This document shows positions 1 through 11,126 of a DNA stretch of 64,000 nucleotides, in pieces. Made by a program: the position numbers and the translations under genes. The stretch is from Aureobasidium sp. EXF-3400 (taxonomy: Eukaryota; Ascomycota; Dothideomycetes; Dothideales; Saccotheciaceae), in NCBI GenBank assembly GCA_024195585.1, contig SWBL01000224.1, positions 1-64,000 on the forward strand. Reading direction: 5' to 3'. Position 1 is the first letter of the stretch; each line of letters opens with the position of its first letter. The notes beneath the pieces were generated by a model. It did not search any database and had not been told where the DNA came from. It worked only from the letters and a program-made list of their open reading frames with translations.

Positions 1-1840
1 CGCGAGTAATTTGGCTTCGGTCTGGGGTTTGTTGGGTTCGATTTGAGGGAGTTATTCCAAAAATTGGGTTTTGCGCGATTGTGATGTTTTTCCCTGTCCT
101 CAGCCTCCTATACCAACCCAGCCACTCCACCCACGAAAACATCAACCAAAGAACGCAGACAACCACTGATTTGGAATGCACTTAGCAATACGAAGCGCAC
201 TCGCACGGATGGTTCTAGCATCTCGCAATGGCGGAGTTGTGACAGCGCTCAGCTAAAAGATAATAATAATACCAAGACCGTGGCACTGGCAGCGGCCGGC
301 CCACACACTACAGCTGTCGCAATTTCATCTCGATCTCGCATGCCCCGCTGCCCGACCAGCTGAGCAAAGCACAACAAATCGCATTGGCGAAGGAATTTTT
401 GATAGATACGCATTTTCACGGTGCTTCCGATGGAGAAAACAGACAGCTGAAAGCAGGTAGGTGAGTGAGGCCATACATTATCGATTCCAAGACATGGCAT
501 CATGCGATCGATTCTTGAACGCAAGTTGCAGGGAACAAACCCTGGGCACACCACAAAGTGCGCAGTAGTCACAGATTTCGATAGATCGCGCAGCAAAGAA
601 ATTAACCGAAGCTGTTCTGGGCTTAGTTTTACGATTACCATTGGTCTTTTGACACTTTTGCTCGTAGAGCGAGAGTGGGTCGTCAAGCGCCATAGCCCTG
701 GCGGCGCAAACAAGGTTAAGTTACCTTGGTGCATTTTCCTTGCACAGGGGCTTTTTTCGCAGAGCAAAGCCACCATAGATAAATATCGTGCCCTGGAAAC
801 TTCGAGTGTGTGTGTATGGCCTGGAACCGCGAGAACGAAAAAAGCAAGAATAGAAAATTTCTGTTCGCTGGTATGTAGCTGGAAGGAAGACTTGAGGTGA
901 GAATAAGCAGTCGAGAGTAGGTACGCGCCGGATTTGCAAGCCACCTTCGCACATCCATCATTTATGCAGGAACACCCGCAACCAAAAATCGTAAGATGGC
1001 GACCGGCGACTGATCATCCCAGACATGTCAAAACCAATACACAGGAGCAAGAAGCTGCAAGCTGCTGATCCAACCATACCATTATCGCAAAAGGTCACGC
1101 CAAGACATAAGTGCTCTGCAAAACTGCCAACCCTCGCACGAGCACGCCCCATAGGGAAAGACATCTGGGGGGCCTTGCAGGAACTCACAGATCCTTTTTG
1201 TTCCTCCCAGGAATAAACAGACTTTGGTCGTGGCGCAGGGCTGGAAGCGGAATATGCTTCTCACAGAAAATTGCATGTCGAAAGTTGGGAAGGTTTGCGC
1301 CTGCGAAGCGCCCCCAGGATCGTTCTATTAACATTAACCGCTGGGACAGCAACGAATAAGTGGGTAGGGGGTGGCGGAAACGAGCATAGATCGTGGTATC
1401 AAGGCTCTTCCATACATCTAGGCCATTATAGGAGCTGTGCAGATACGAGAAAGATGGCAAAGGATGGTTGCGATGTGTCGAGGAAGGTGTATGGGGCTTG
1501 AACATCGGCGTTTCTTCAACTTCATCCGATGCATGATGGCTTGAAGACTCGCTGCGCCAGCCGCGAGGCGCTCGTCGCTTAATTTCAGCCGCCAACAAAC
1601 AACCGAATCATGAGGACATGGATATCTTTCAGGTACATGTACAAACAAAATGGTAAACCTCAAGCTGAATATAGAGCATTTGCATGCACGATGACTGATG
1701 GTTCGATGTATGGACATTCGATGGACGGGCTGAATTTCGGTGGAAAGTGCAACCGTCAACGACATGTCTGTGCTCGATCAGCCACCAAAAAAATTCTCCG
1801 TTTCAACAACCAGCAGAGATCTAGCACACAACTGCAAAAA
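1..1840. other. Gene-free stretch at left edge
   Basis: No reading frame here has fungal protein character. The open frames (up to 231 codons on the minus strand) overlap one another on both strands, are rich in Cys/Arg/Ser and have no recognisable domain. It probably holds the flanks of a gene outside the window and the 5' flank of the tRNA that follows. Confidence 0.5.
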
Positions 1841-1912
1841 TGATCACGCCAGGGGTCGAACCTGGAATCTCTTGATTCGTAGTCAAGCGCCTTGCCATTG
1901 GGCCACGCAACC
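1841..1912 (-). tRNA. tRNA-Arg (anticodon ACG), no intron
   Basis: On the minus strand a 72-nt cloverleaf can be folded. The acceptor arm GGTTGCG pairs with CGTGATC (three G-U pairs), the D arm contains GCCC/GGC, the anticodon loop is CTACGAA with anticodon ACG (plus-strand 1878-1880), and the T arm CCAGG-TTCGACC-CCTGG is perfect. The discriminator base is A, and CCA is not encoded, as expected in fungi. The gene decodes CGT, and CGC/CGA by inosine wobble. B-box-like sequence GGTTCGACCC is intact, so it is likely a working RNA polymerase III gene. Confidence 0.92.
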
Positions 1913-2031
1913 ATTGATGAAGGACAAGTCAACCAAGTTGCAATAACAATCTCCACATACAGACCCTGCCAGTACTGAAGTCAGCCTGCGTCTGCAGCTG
2001 TCATTCGATCTCGAGTATGTAGCTTCTATTT

Positions 2032-3594
2032 CTATATAGATGTGCATCTTGTAAGTCCTCTTGCCGAGACGTGTTCTGCCCGCTTCTCGAAGAACAATGT
2101 GCGGGCGAACTTAACAAACCAACACCTAAGATTGTCAAGTTCAAGGTTAGCTTTACCATCGAAGATCTCATGCTCACCAGCCAATTTCTGAAGGTGTTCC
2201 TCGACCAATTCCTCAATCTCTTTCATACCGTCTTCAAGAGCCATTTTCACTTCCAGTGAGGCGTCTTCTACCTTCTCTTGTATGGCCGCTTCTGCTTCCT
2301 GGCAGTCAACGTGAAATTTATTGTGATAGGCGTCCATGATCTTTTCAATGGCATCTTTTGTGTGGAGAGGCAGTCCGGACTCCACGAGATACTTCATCCG
2401 GGCTCCCACCTCTGCAGTGAACAGGTCTCTGACTAGAGAGACGAGTCCGGGGCTAGACAAGCGACGGACACGAGGCTCCTGTCGCTTGCTTAGCAGAGCA
2501 CTGTCAGGGGCTAGACTCAGTATGATCCCATGACCGGATTGAATGATTGCTTCGCGAAGCACATGCTCAGGGACAGTAGCAAGCATATTAGCAAGCAGAG
2601 TAACCTGGCCATCTTCCTTGGGGGAGGTTGACTCCTTGCGGTAAGGGGGAAGGGTGAAGATAGTTGGTCGTATATCGTTGGATTGAGCAGATCTCGTGGT
2701 AGGTGTCGTATTGATCTCAGTCGGGGAGTAGGGCGGAGGAGTGGTATATGTATAAGGGGCAGGACGCTTCAGAGGTACGCCTAGAGAAGACACCGAGGCT
2801 GACAAAGTCGAAGTTAGCATCTCGATCGTTTACATCTTTCAGTTGAAGCCATCGCAATATAGGAGGCTTGTTGTTGCATTGCGACAATATTCGGAAATCT
2901 ACACAGCATTGAAGGGATGGCTGGGAAGTTACTTACGTTGTCTTGATCTCTTGCCTAACCTTGATGATGTCTCCCCGTGGCTGGACCCTGAGGCTTCCGG
3001 GCTGAAGACCTGCCATGTGCCTTCCTGCAAGCCTCTGCCACGATCCTCTCTTTGAAGGTTCAGTGGCGGTGCCTCTAGGTCACCCTCATCGAAACCAATC
3101 ACCAACTGCTCCAATCTCGGCCTCTCTTGTTGATCAAATTGAGCTTTGGCAAAGTGTATATAGATAGTCGTCGCTTGACATACATCGACGAACGATCGAA
3201 AGTCGACATCAGACGGATCAGTCGAGCGCACGCTCGTCAGCTCTTTGGGGTAGTGCACAGCACCAGGAGACTTTAGAACAAGGGCAACAGTCAAGACATC
3301 AGATGGGCTTGCGAGCGAGGTAGGTATACATTTCAACAGCAACGGCGACAATGATGTCTCCCCGGCTATGGAACAAGATTCAACAATCGAGGGTTGTATG
3401 TGGAGCACAACATGTCGAGGAGGATTATTGTTTATCCCAACCAGGCTGGCAGCATGTTGCAACTGAAGTGATATCGAGGCCTGACCATTATGATGCATAA
3501 AGCGGACCTGACAGCGACAACCATGATCTGGGTCGGAGCTCTGCACGAAGGCTACTCTGCGGCACCTCCAAGCATTACCAGTTGTAGCCGCCAT
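2032..3594 (-). CDS. Unknown protein with C-terminal coiled coil (2 exons, 474 aa)
   Basis: I do not recognise this protein. Exons on the minus strand are 3594-2937 and 2798-2032. The donor is GTAAGT, and the acceptor TTTGTCAG lies just after a perfect GCTAAC branch site. The joined frame is 475 codons including stop. The first half (about residues 1-180) looks globular with beta-rich segments. Residues 200-245 are basic, Ser/Arg- and Pro-rich. The last 130 residues are strongly helical and acidic, with repeated Glu/Lys heptad-like spacing that suggests a coiled coil. No signal peptide, membrane segment or catalytic motif is visible. The start ATG at 3594 is the first in frame. Function cannot be assigned; an adaptor or nuclear protein would fit the composition but is only a guess. 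Confidence 0.7.
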
Positions 3595-5192
3595 GTTAGT
3601 GTAAAGACGGATATAATGATTAGAGATTGAGAGCCCCTGAACGTAAAAGTATCAGAAAACCCTCCCACCCGGGCTTTTGTCGACGGTGAGCAGCCCTGAC
3701 TCGTAGAACGAGAAAACAATGAGTTGAGCGAGGAAGCTCGACAGCATCAGCGTGAAGACTAACAACAGCCTGCGTCTACGTGCAGCGGTGATGCGACAAA
3801 ACGTATCCTCTCCGAAGAGAATATTGATAAGTCCGGCCACAAGACGGCTGAAGGTATGAGCAAACTATTGCCAATAGACAGGCCTGGCTGCAGTGGAAGT
3901 ACGTGGATGAACAAGACTGTACTGAAGGGAAGGTGCTGTGAAGTGGCAGCAGCGACGCGCCCGCAAGGCACCAACGTGACGCGAATTGAAGTTGGCCAAA
4001 ACTTGTAGTTGTGATATTTGGCCATATGTCTTGGTGCCAAGATCTGTTTCTGGAGGCAGGTGCGACAACAACTCTCACATCAAGCTGAAATGCGACAAGA
4101 CCTTTCACCTGATTTGGGACAATGGCATCGCTTTGGGCATCAGGTTATCAACGCCGTGCACACCGTCTATACCAGTCGGAAGGCCACAACCGACTCGTTG
4201 CGTGGCTGAATAGGCGACGCCGAAGGCTTTCGGCGCAATCAAAGCTTCACCAACAGCTTACCGATCTAGAGTCACACCATAACGAAGAATTTTCCATCAC
4301 CGGAAGACTTACTTGTCAGTTCTTGGTGTCTCACCGGTCTTCTGTAGGAACCTGAAGCAGTGCGCGGTCCTCTGCTTTTCAGCTGCTGTCTGAACGTCTC
4401 ATGTCGTCGAACCCCGAACCGACCAATAACTTCTCTTGGCGAGATTCGCACCAGTCCAGAAGCCGTCAAACTGAGACAGCTACCGTGCATCTCCAGCTTT
4501 TCACCGCGTTTTCCCTGCTCGCATACCATAGCAACCTGAACCGAGACCGTGTCAAGAACCACTTCTGCTTGTATCGCTTGCATGCCATGCACTCTCTCTT
4601 CTCGGTGATGCCGTGCGGTACGCCAATCTTGAATCCCCGTGCTCCGAGTCCGCATCGAGTAACAGAGAGAAGCACGGCGGTCCGTGCTGAGTCTTGATCC
4701 AAGCCTCCCTGCGGTTGGAATTGCTCCTTATCGTCCCGCGAGACGTCTCTTGCTTTGCCCATTAACTCAATCAGCTTAGGGGTTGCTGTTTGTAGCCCAT
4801 CTTGAAAGGCCGTTGTGGCATTTTTGGGGAAATCACCCCCACGAACGAGCGGTTCATCTCGATGGCACCGTCTCTCTGTGACAAAAACGCTCCGGCACTT
4901 TGTTTGCACCAAGTGGATATCCCGTTGGACTCTCCCGGACTTCTTCCATACCCCTGGGCCACAGCTGACTACCATGCAGTGCGCCTGCGAGCGCCACAAA
5001 CCTCGCTAGCTATGAATTTCAAGTCTGGGATCTTGTTCACTTGGAATAGTCTCGGGCATCTCCAGCCTCGTGGCTTTCCACGATTCAAGCGCCCTTTCCT
5101 AGCTCGGTGCCCCCGAAGCTAAGTGCAGACATGGGACTCTGGGACCTGGCTGGTCCGGAGGGTTCATGAGCTTCGTGTATGCCATGGATGGA
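3595..5192. other. Gene-free stretch, 1.6 kb
   Basis: This holds the 5' flank of the coiled-coil gene and the upstream region of the secreted-protein gene. Short overlapping frames occur on both strands, the longest being 177 codons on the minus strand at 4466-4999, but none shows a domain or a credible splice link. One 62-codon minus frame (3652-3840) has a hydrophobic run of about 20 residues and is isolated. Confidence 0.45.
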
Positions 5193-5201
5193 TATATATA
5201 T
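5193..5201 (+). promoter_or_regulatory. TATA-box candidate for the secreted apple-domain gene
   Basis: An uninterrupted TATATATAT run lies 92 bp before the chosen ATG at 5293, at a spacing normal for a fungal core promoter. The DNA between it and the ATG is rich in CT and CA, as is typical of highly expressed fungal genes. The match is by sequence only. Confidence 0.45.
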
Positions 5202-5292
5202 CAGGTAGGTGCCCGTTGTATCTCGAACATCAACTCACTCAACTTCCTCAAGAATCAAGAGTACCTCCTCTCAACTCTTCTATCTTTCCACA

Positions 5293-6744
5293 ATGCGTTC
5301 TTACATCGCCGCTGTTGCCTTGGCAGCTCTTGCTCAGGCCCAGGACCTTGACGTGGATGCCATCGCCCAATTGACTCCGGTTCCTGATGTTACCATCCCT
5401 GTAGTCTACGCTACTGCCCCTACCACAACTGCCACTGCTACCACCGTCTCTTACACCAGCGAAGCTTCAGCTGCTGCTGTGAGCTCCGCTCTGGCTGCCG
5501 ACCCTAGCGACTCCTTCCCTCTGGACTCTGCCCTGGCCAAGCGTGCAACTTCTACCGCTACCGGCTGCCTGGCCCAGCCTACTGGCGTTTCTCTTGGACC
5601 TCAGGGTTCTGATGACTCTCCTTCTGCCTTCTTGGCATACCCTGCTTTCTCTGCCACCGCCGTCGCAGCAGCAGCTTCTTCTGCTGTGCCTAGCGGCTAC
5701 GTGAACACCTTCAGCAACCTGCAAGCCAGCAACAACGCTTATGGTTACATGGGTTACACTCTTTTGACCAACTACAGTACCCAGACGTGTGCAGACAAGT
5801 GCACCAAGATCAACGGATGCCAGGCATTCAACATCTACTACGAACGTGACCCGAGTGTCAATCCTGACTCCCAGGGCTGCAGCAACCCTCCAAGCACAAC
5901 CAACATCAAGTGCGTGTTCTGGTCAGGACCTGTTACCTCTGACAATGCCAACAACGCTGGCCAATGGCGCAACAACTTCCAGGTTGTGATCGCTGGATCC
6001 AACGGATATGTCAACCAGTCCATCGCTACTCCTGTCGGCTACAATGCTGGTGTCTACCTTGGCAATTCTGCCATCAACGCTCCTCTTGACTGCACTGGTG
6101 ATGATTCCTTCCTCGGATCAAGATTCCTCGGCAATGGCGTGTTTGATGCCAACCTTTGTGCAGTCGCTTGCAACGAGCAAGCTGATTATGCTCGCCAACA
6201 CCCTCCTGCTGACGGCTCGTTCAACAAGATCTGTACCTTCTTCAACACCTACATTCTGTACAAGAACGGCCAGCCTCTTCAGCAATCCTGCGCTTTGTAC
6301 GACCAGACCTGGTCCCAGTCATACGCCAAGAACACTGGTTATTACTACGGCTCTGACCACTACACCATTGGATTCTCGTACAGCTTCTCCAACAAGACCA
6401 ACGGTGGCCAGCCCAGATACGCTTGCAACGTTGCTTCTGCCAAGTCTGCCATTGTTTCCGCTTCTCTCCAGCCTTACTGCTCTTCTCTCTTGGGCTTCAA
6501 CGCTGCCAGCGTCACTCAGACTGTTACCGTCACCCCTACCGTTCAGGCCACTACCTTGACCACCGTTGGTGTTTCCGCCGTCAAGCGCCAGGCTACCGCC
6601 ACACCTTCTGCCCTCCAGAAGTACCCCGCTTCGGTCATCACCTCCGCTTGCGCTCTGGCTGCCACTTCGGTCTCGGTCATCACCACCACCGCCACTGCTG
6701 CTGCCACCACTGTCTACGTCGCCACCTCCACTGTTTCTCAGTAA
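5293..6744 (+). CDS. Secreted apple/PAN-like domain protein (483 aa)
   Basis: An intronless gene. The ATG at 5293 was chosen because it opens a classic signal peptide (MRSYIAAVALAALAQAQ) and has a good Kozak context (ACAATG); upstream in-frame codons lack an ATG. A Kex2-type Lys-Arg site follows near residue 96 and another near 430. Residues about 130-255 contain a Cys-rich block with the spacing of fungal PAN/apple domains (TCADKC, NGCQAFNIYYERDP, then two more Cys). A second Cys-containing block at about 265-385 looks like a related module. The C-terminal 90 residues are Thr/Val/Ala-rich and probably O-glycosylated. Apple domains bind carbohydrate or protein, so a cell-wall or extracellular role is inferred. 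No catalytic residues are visible. Confidence 0.85.
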   Translation: MRSYIAAVALAALAQAQDLDVDAIAQLTPVPDVTIPVVYATAPTTTATATTVSYTSEASAAAVSSALAADPSDSFPLDSALAKRATSTATGCLAQPTGVSLGPQGSDDSPSAFLAYPAFSATAVAAAASSAVPSGYVNTFSNLQASNNAYGYMGYTLLTNYSTQTCADKCTKINGCQAFNIYYERDPSVNPDSQGCSNPPSTTNIKCVFWSGPVTSDNANNAGQWRNNFQVVIAGSNGYVNQSIATPVGYNAGVYLGNSAINAPLDCTGDDSFLGSRFLGNGVFDANLCAVACNEQADYARQHPPADGSFNKICTFFNTYILYKNGQPLQQSCALYDQTWSQSYAKNTGYYYGSDHYTIGFSYSFSNKTNGGQPRYACNVASAKSAIVSASLQPYCSSLLGFNAASVTQTVTVTPTVQATTLTTVGVSAVKRQATATPSALQKYPASVITSACALAATSVSVITTTATAAATTVYVATSTVSQ

Positions 6745-7436
6745 ACAGCAGAAGTCATAGCTGCTTGGAATTGATGTCTATAGATCGCGAGTCATGAAAT
6801 TTGAAGGGTTGGTGTTTTTCATTTGGTATACAGGAGTTAATTGGTTTTTCTCAAAAGATATCATGGGGATGCGGGGAGTTCTTAGTAGAATTGTACATAG
6901 ACATGCTCTACGATGTTTTCATTCTTCATTTTCATATTTTTTGTTCTTCAGTGCATATGTGTCTAAGTTTTGAATCGTCTAGCGCACATCGGATCTTATT
7001 CCTTCTTCCACCATACTCTGTAAGTTTCCCACCGAAGAACAGAAAGGTGTAAGACATCGTCAACGGTTGGTGAAGAAAGCCATGCCTATAGATGGACTGA
7101 GGAAACGATCATAAGAGACACTGTTAACAACCCAGAAATGGGAGTATCATGAGGCAAAACATCAGAAAACCAGTAAGAGAGGACTTGGTAAGGCTGAGAT
7201 AAAGTGTCTTTTATCTCGACAACAATGGAACGATTGTATGTGCACCCAAAGTCTGGATATAGTTTCGCAATGCAGCCACTTTGGCATATGCTTATTTATA
7301 TGCTTGTCCTAGCACGATGGAAGAAAGCTTTCATACGCACTTGCTGATCTTCCTAAAAGTGTGTATCCCTTCACTTTGCTTACCTTTCAAAACACATCCC
7401 CAGATAACACTAAGGTAAACAAATAACAAAAACCAT
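6745..7436. other. Intergenic, 3' flank of secreted-protein gene
   Basis: AT-rich DNA with no credible frame. It holds the 3' UTR of the secreted-protein gene; no RNA or repeat is evident before the tRNA-like element. Confidence 0.5.
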
Positions 7437-7619
7437 TGCAGCAAGTGAGAGAGTCGAACTCACATCTCCCCTCGATGCCAGCGGCATCCCTCAAGCCTCT
7501 CATGCCGCAATTGGCATTATGTGTTACGCACCCATGGCCATCTCTCCATGTTACATGGAAAGTAGACTTGGTGAAGATAGTCATTAGGAGGGGCGCTCTA
7601 GCTATTGAACCATTGCTGC
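7437..7619 (-). tRNA. tRNA-like gene split by a ~107-nt structured insertion
   Basis: On the minus strand the 5' part (from 7619) reads acceptor GCAGCAA, D arm GTTC/GAGC and anticodon stem CCCTC. The 3' part (to 7437) reads GAGGG, a short variable loop, T stem GTGAG/CTCAC, then acceptor TTGCTGC and A. All four stems pair, the acceptor and anticodon stems perfectly. Between the halves lie about 107 nt where a tRNA intron would sit, just after a CTAATG anticodon loop. In one register the anticodon is AAT (Ile), in the other TAA (Leu); I cannot decide. The insertion contains a long hairpin (7475-7517). The T loop has 9 instead of 7 bases, so it may be a degenerate gene or a tRNA-derived element. 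Confidence 0.45.
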
Positions 7620-8247
7620 TTTTGGTTACAAGCAATTCCGTCTTGGCTGGATATCAAGGAACTTGGTTTGGGTCGCTGCTGGGAGATTGTGGGTTCGATC
7701 ACTGAGGAAACCAAGAATCGATTTTGCGATCATTGTTAGGTAGGATTGCCGAAATCGATGGGTTTGGAGGAAAGTGCAATCTGAGTAACTAAAAAGGTCT
7801 TTGTGATTGCTCTATGTTTCCTTCAGATGCTGCTTACATTGTAATTGAAAGATACATCGCTGCAAGGGTAGTCCTTTATATTGCCCATGAACTTTCAGCG
7901 CAGATGTGCAAAATTCTCTTACCACGAACGGAAGTTGCGGATTCTGCTGGACTTGATATGTTATCTAATCGAAAAGCTGGGGAACGTGGAAAGAGCGATT
8001 CAGCAGCTCATCACTCAAGTGTTCCTTCCATTCCGAACTCTCCCATTCATTTCATAGATTGCCAGAATCAATGACTGAGGTAAGAAAAAGACATATCACA
8101 GCTGCCAACCAAACGCGTCAAAAACGAGAGCATGTAAGAAAGAACACCTCAACTCAAGTGTGGATAAAGCATCAATGTTTTGCTCGAAAAGACAGGTGGA
8201 TGTGCTTCATAAATTCGCAAAAGTTGTACACATTTCAGCCTAAGTCT
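7620..8247. other. Intergenic, nothing recognised
   Basis: No gene is visible. A short GGGTTCGATC stretch near 7690 resembles a T loop but has no partner arms. The right part is the 3' flank of the GMC oxidoreductase gene. Confidence 0.45.
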
Positions 8248-10273
8248 CTACATCAAAACACCCCACCCTAAGGCCATAACAACACACCCAATCAACCACT
8301 CAGCCATCTCTGTTTTTTTCACTCCACCCGTGTAAGCATCACCAATAGAGCTAGCAGCAGGAACCGAAGACCCCTTAGCATTATACGTAACCGTGGGTGC
8401 CACATTCGGGAAACTCGCCGTAGCATTCGAACTCCCATTACTGATCGCCGGAACCTCCGTATAAGTAATCTTACTCCCCTTAATCTGTTGCAAAATCTTG
8501 GCAGCATGGACAGCAACAGCATAAGTCAATCCCATAGGATGAGCAGAAGGTTGATAGGGAAAGATACTGCCATCAACAACGCGCACGTTGGAGGTACCGT
8601 AGACGAGCATTTGGGAATCGACGGCACCGCCTGCGGAGCGAGGGAGCATGGGAAGGCCGCCGGTGAGATGTTGGGATGTTCCTGAGCGTTCGTAGACGAT
8701 TTGTTGGTAGTCTGAGGGAGAGAGGTTGTGATCGGGGTCGGTCTTGGTTAGGACGCTTGAGAATGACTCGTGAGAAGCGAGCTCGGTGACGTAGAATTGG
8801 GATGCTCGGGATAAGAACCACATGTCCCAGGGCACCGTTTCATTGCCGATGGTCGCGGTAACGGAGTTGTAGTTTGGGTTTATTACTGGCGCAGCCATCG
8901 GGTCTGAAGAGTTGATGTGCACAGTGCCTTGACTCAAAGGAACCAGGGTGTAAGGCATAGATTGCGTGCTGCTGTACTGCCAGGCCATCTCAATCAAAGG
9001 CTGTCGTGAATACCAGAGATGCTTGAATACTGTGAATTGTGCATCTGCAAGACCAGGAATAGAAGCAGTGGAGTTGAGCCATGTAGATGCAGCGGCGTAG
9101 TCAGAAGCGGACAAAACATCTTGAGCTGGTCGCAGATCGATGTAGTTCTGAGCGTATTCACCACCGGTGAAGTTGACGGTGAAGTTGTATTGAAGTGGTT
9201 GGTATTGCATCATCAGTGGATCTCTGAGTCCTGTGCCTACACTGCTGAGATTGACGACGGGCGTGATATTGAGAGGCATCAGAATATCGGGGTTACCAAT
9301 GCCGGAACGTTCCAAGATCGGTGGCGAGCCTGCAATTCCTGATGACAGGATTATCTCATCGGCGCGGATGGAGAGACTGTTGTTCGAAATGCGACCGGAA
9401 GTATCCACATAGTTGAGTCCACGAGCAGTGACATTTCCAGATGCTGTCGAGGCCCAGCTGATATTTGTGACTTGAGCATTTGTGTAGAGATGCAGATTCG
9501 TCCTGTCCTGAACGGCAGTATATGCAGATCCAGAATAGCTTCTCGTGTAGTTGCTTGGACAGATAGCAAGAGGCAAGAACCCAGCACCAGTAACATTGCC
9601 ACCGTTGCGGTCTCCAGGTACCGCATAGCCAGCATTGAGCAGGGCAGGTGTTACATAGTCGGACAGCAAAGTCAAGACACTACGTTGTAAAGTCGAGCAG
9701 ATGTAGCCAGAAGATCCATGATTTGCAGGGTTGGGATGCTCAGCAGAGGATGCATTGGCCGGAGGAGCGAAGAACATCTCACTTTCCCTGAAAGCAGTCG
9801 AAAGAGTCTCCCAATTCCAGCCAGTAAGATTGAGCAGCGATTCCCAGATATCGAGTTGAACACGAGAGTCCTCGTTGTGGATCATCCAGTTCATAGCGCT
9901 CGTTCCACCTGCCCGTTCATCAAAACATGTTCCTTCTGTGATAAATGCATGACTTACCGATCGTCTTGCCTCTGTTGACAGCTTGACTTCTGTTCTCATA
10001 GAGACCAGGTTGAACAGTACTATAGTAATCCCAATCGTACTCTGTATCGATGATGTCGCCTCTCAATTCTGGGATAGTGATGTTCGGATTTGTGCGACCG
10101 TCTGCACCGGCTTCAAGAACGGCGACGTTGATGGTTGGGTCTTCGGTAAGGACGATAGCTAAGAGAAGACCTGCTGTGCCAGCGCCTGCGATGGCATAAT
10201 CGTAGACTTGTGTGGTGTTTTGGGCGACTGCTGATGCAGCAGCCGTCAACAATAGAGAACCCACAAGACGCAT
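8248..10273 (-). CDS. Secreted or surface GMC oxidoreductase (2 exons, 658 aa)
   Basis: FAD-dependent glucose-methanol-choline family enzyme oxidising an alcohol or sugar substrate (CAZy AA3-like). Exons on the minus strand are 10273-9958 and 9908-8248. The donor GTAAGT and acceptor GGGCAG restore the family motif ..TIGGTSAMNW across the junction. Residues 1-18 form a signal peptide. Residues about 24-45 carry the dinucleotide-binding GxGxxG (AGAGTAG), followed by the AVLEAG acid. The C-terminal GMC domain has the catalytic His pair region, with H562 in the SAHPMG motif. More than a dozen N-glycosylation sequons occur. The last 20 residues are hydrophobic after a Ser/Thr-rich stretch, suggesting a GPI anchor or membrane tail, which is unusual for the family. 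Substrate is unknown. Confidence 0.88.
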
Positions 10274-11126
10274 GATATCGATGCTCGAGTCAAAAGTTCA
10301 ATGCGCTGAGGAAGAGCAGAGCTTGAGGTTCGAATAGCTCTTCTTTGTAGTTCAGACGGCCAACCCCTCAGCAAGTGCGACAGAGAAGTCGTGGACGTCA
10401 TTCAGCATACTGGACAAGCCGCGCCGACATGTTCTGCCAGATCGATGTGTGATAGGCGTTGGACATGGTTGTGCCCCTCGGCCTGTGTTGCCAGCTGAAA
10501 CATGATGTGTGAATGATGGAGTTGTGCAGCGGGAACGCTGATCTCCCTTGCTTTTGCCGTGGGGCGCGGGTGGAACTCCGACTTCCTGTCATACAATTGC
10601 TGAGAAAAGTCCCATTGCATGGGTTAAACTCATGATGATTGTGTTTTTTGCGATTTCTGTTGATCTTTAGAAGAAGTGATGCCGACCTGTTGGACAAATA
10701 AAGGTTAGACAAGGTGAAGCATGAAAGTCAGTCAAAAGTCTTCAATTCAATAGATGAGAGAGGAAAGGACATTTGATTCAATTCAGTTCTACTCTTCCTC
10801 TTCTCCATCTCCACCTCTGATAATCTCCTGTAGAAAGAACGCCAATATAGTATAAAATCAAATCCCGGTTGAATGGGGGTATCTCCCGCTTTTTTGTCAT
10901 GCTTCGTTAACATAGATAGGAACGCCGTTGAAATGCTGGTTTCGTTGAATGTCTGGTGGGGTGTTGAATATCTTCTTGTTGAAGAAGATCGTAATGAGAA
11001 GTTTGGTTGTGCAACTCTCAAAGTGCAATAAAGGGAAACACAGAAAAAGGAAAATCGTCGTTTATGGTGCTGTGTTGGTCCTGTTTTGGTCAAAACATGC
11101 GTATGGTGAGTGAGTATGGTAGTCGC
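10274..11126. other. Intergenic between GMC gene 5' end and MTHFR 3' end
   Basis: It holds the promoter of the GMC gene (minus strand) and the 3' flank of the MTHFR gene. Small frames of about 100 codons on the minus strand have no protein character. Confidence 0.5.

Noticed and set aside
249..944. 231-codon minus-strand frame near the left edge
   Set aside because: Cys/Arg/Ser-rich composition, several competing frames over the same DNA, no domain and no splice partner.
3652..3840. 62-codon minus frame with a hydrophobic stretch
   Set aside because: Isolated, no convincing promoter, splice link or homology.
4466..4999. 177-codon minus-strand frame
   Set aside because: It overlaps plus-strand frames of similar length and has no recognisable motif; it could be a relic but cannot be supported.
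6008..6559. 183-codon plus frame inside the secreted apple-domain gene
   Set aside because: Shadow in a second frame of a Ser/Thr-rich coding region; no start context or domain.
7680..7705. T-loop-like GGGTTCGATC as a second tRNA
   Set aside because: No acceptor, D or anticodon arms can be paired around it.
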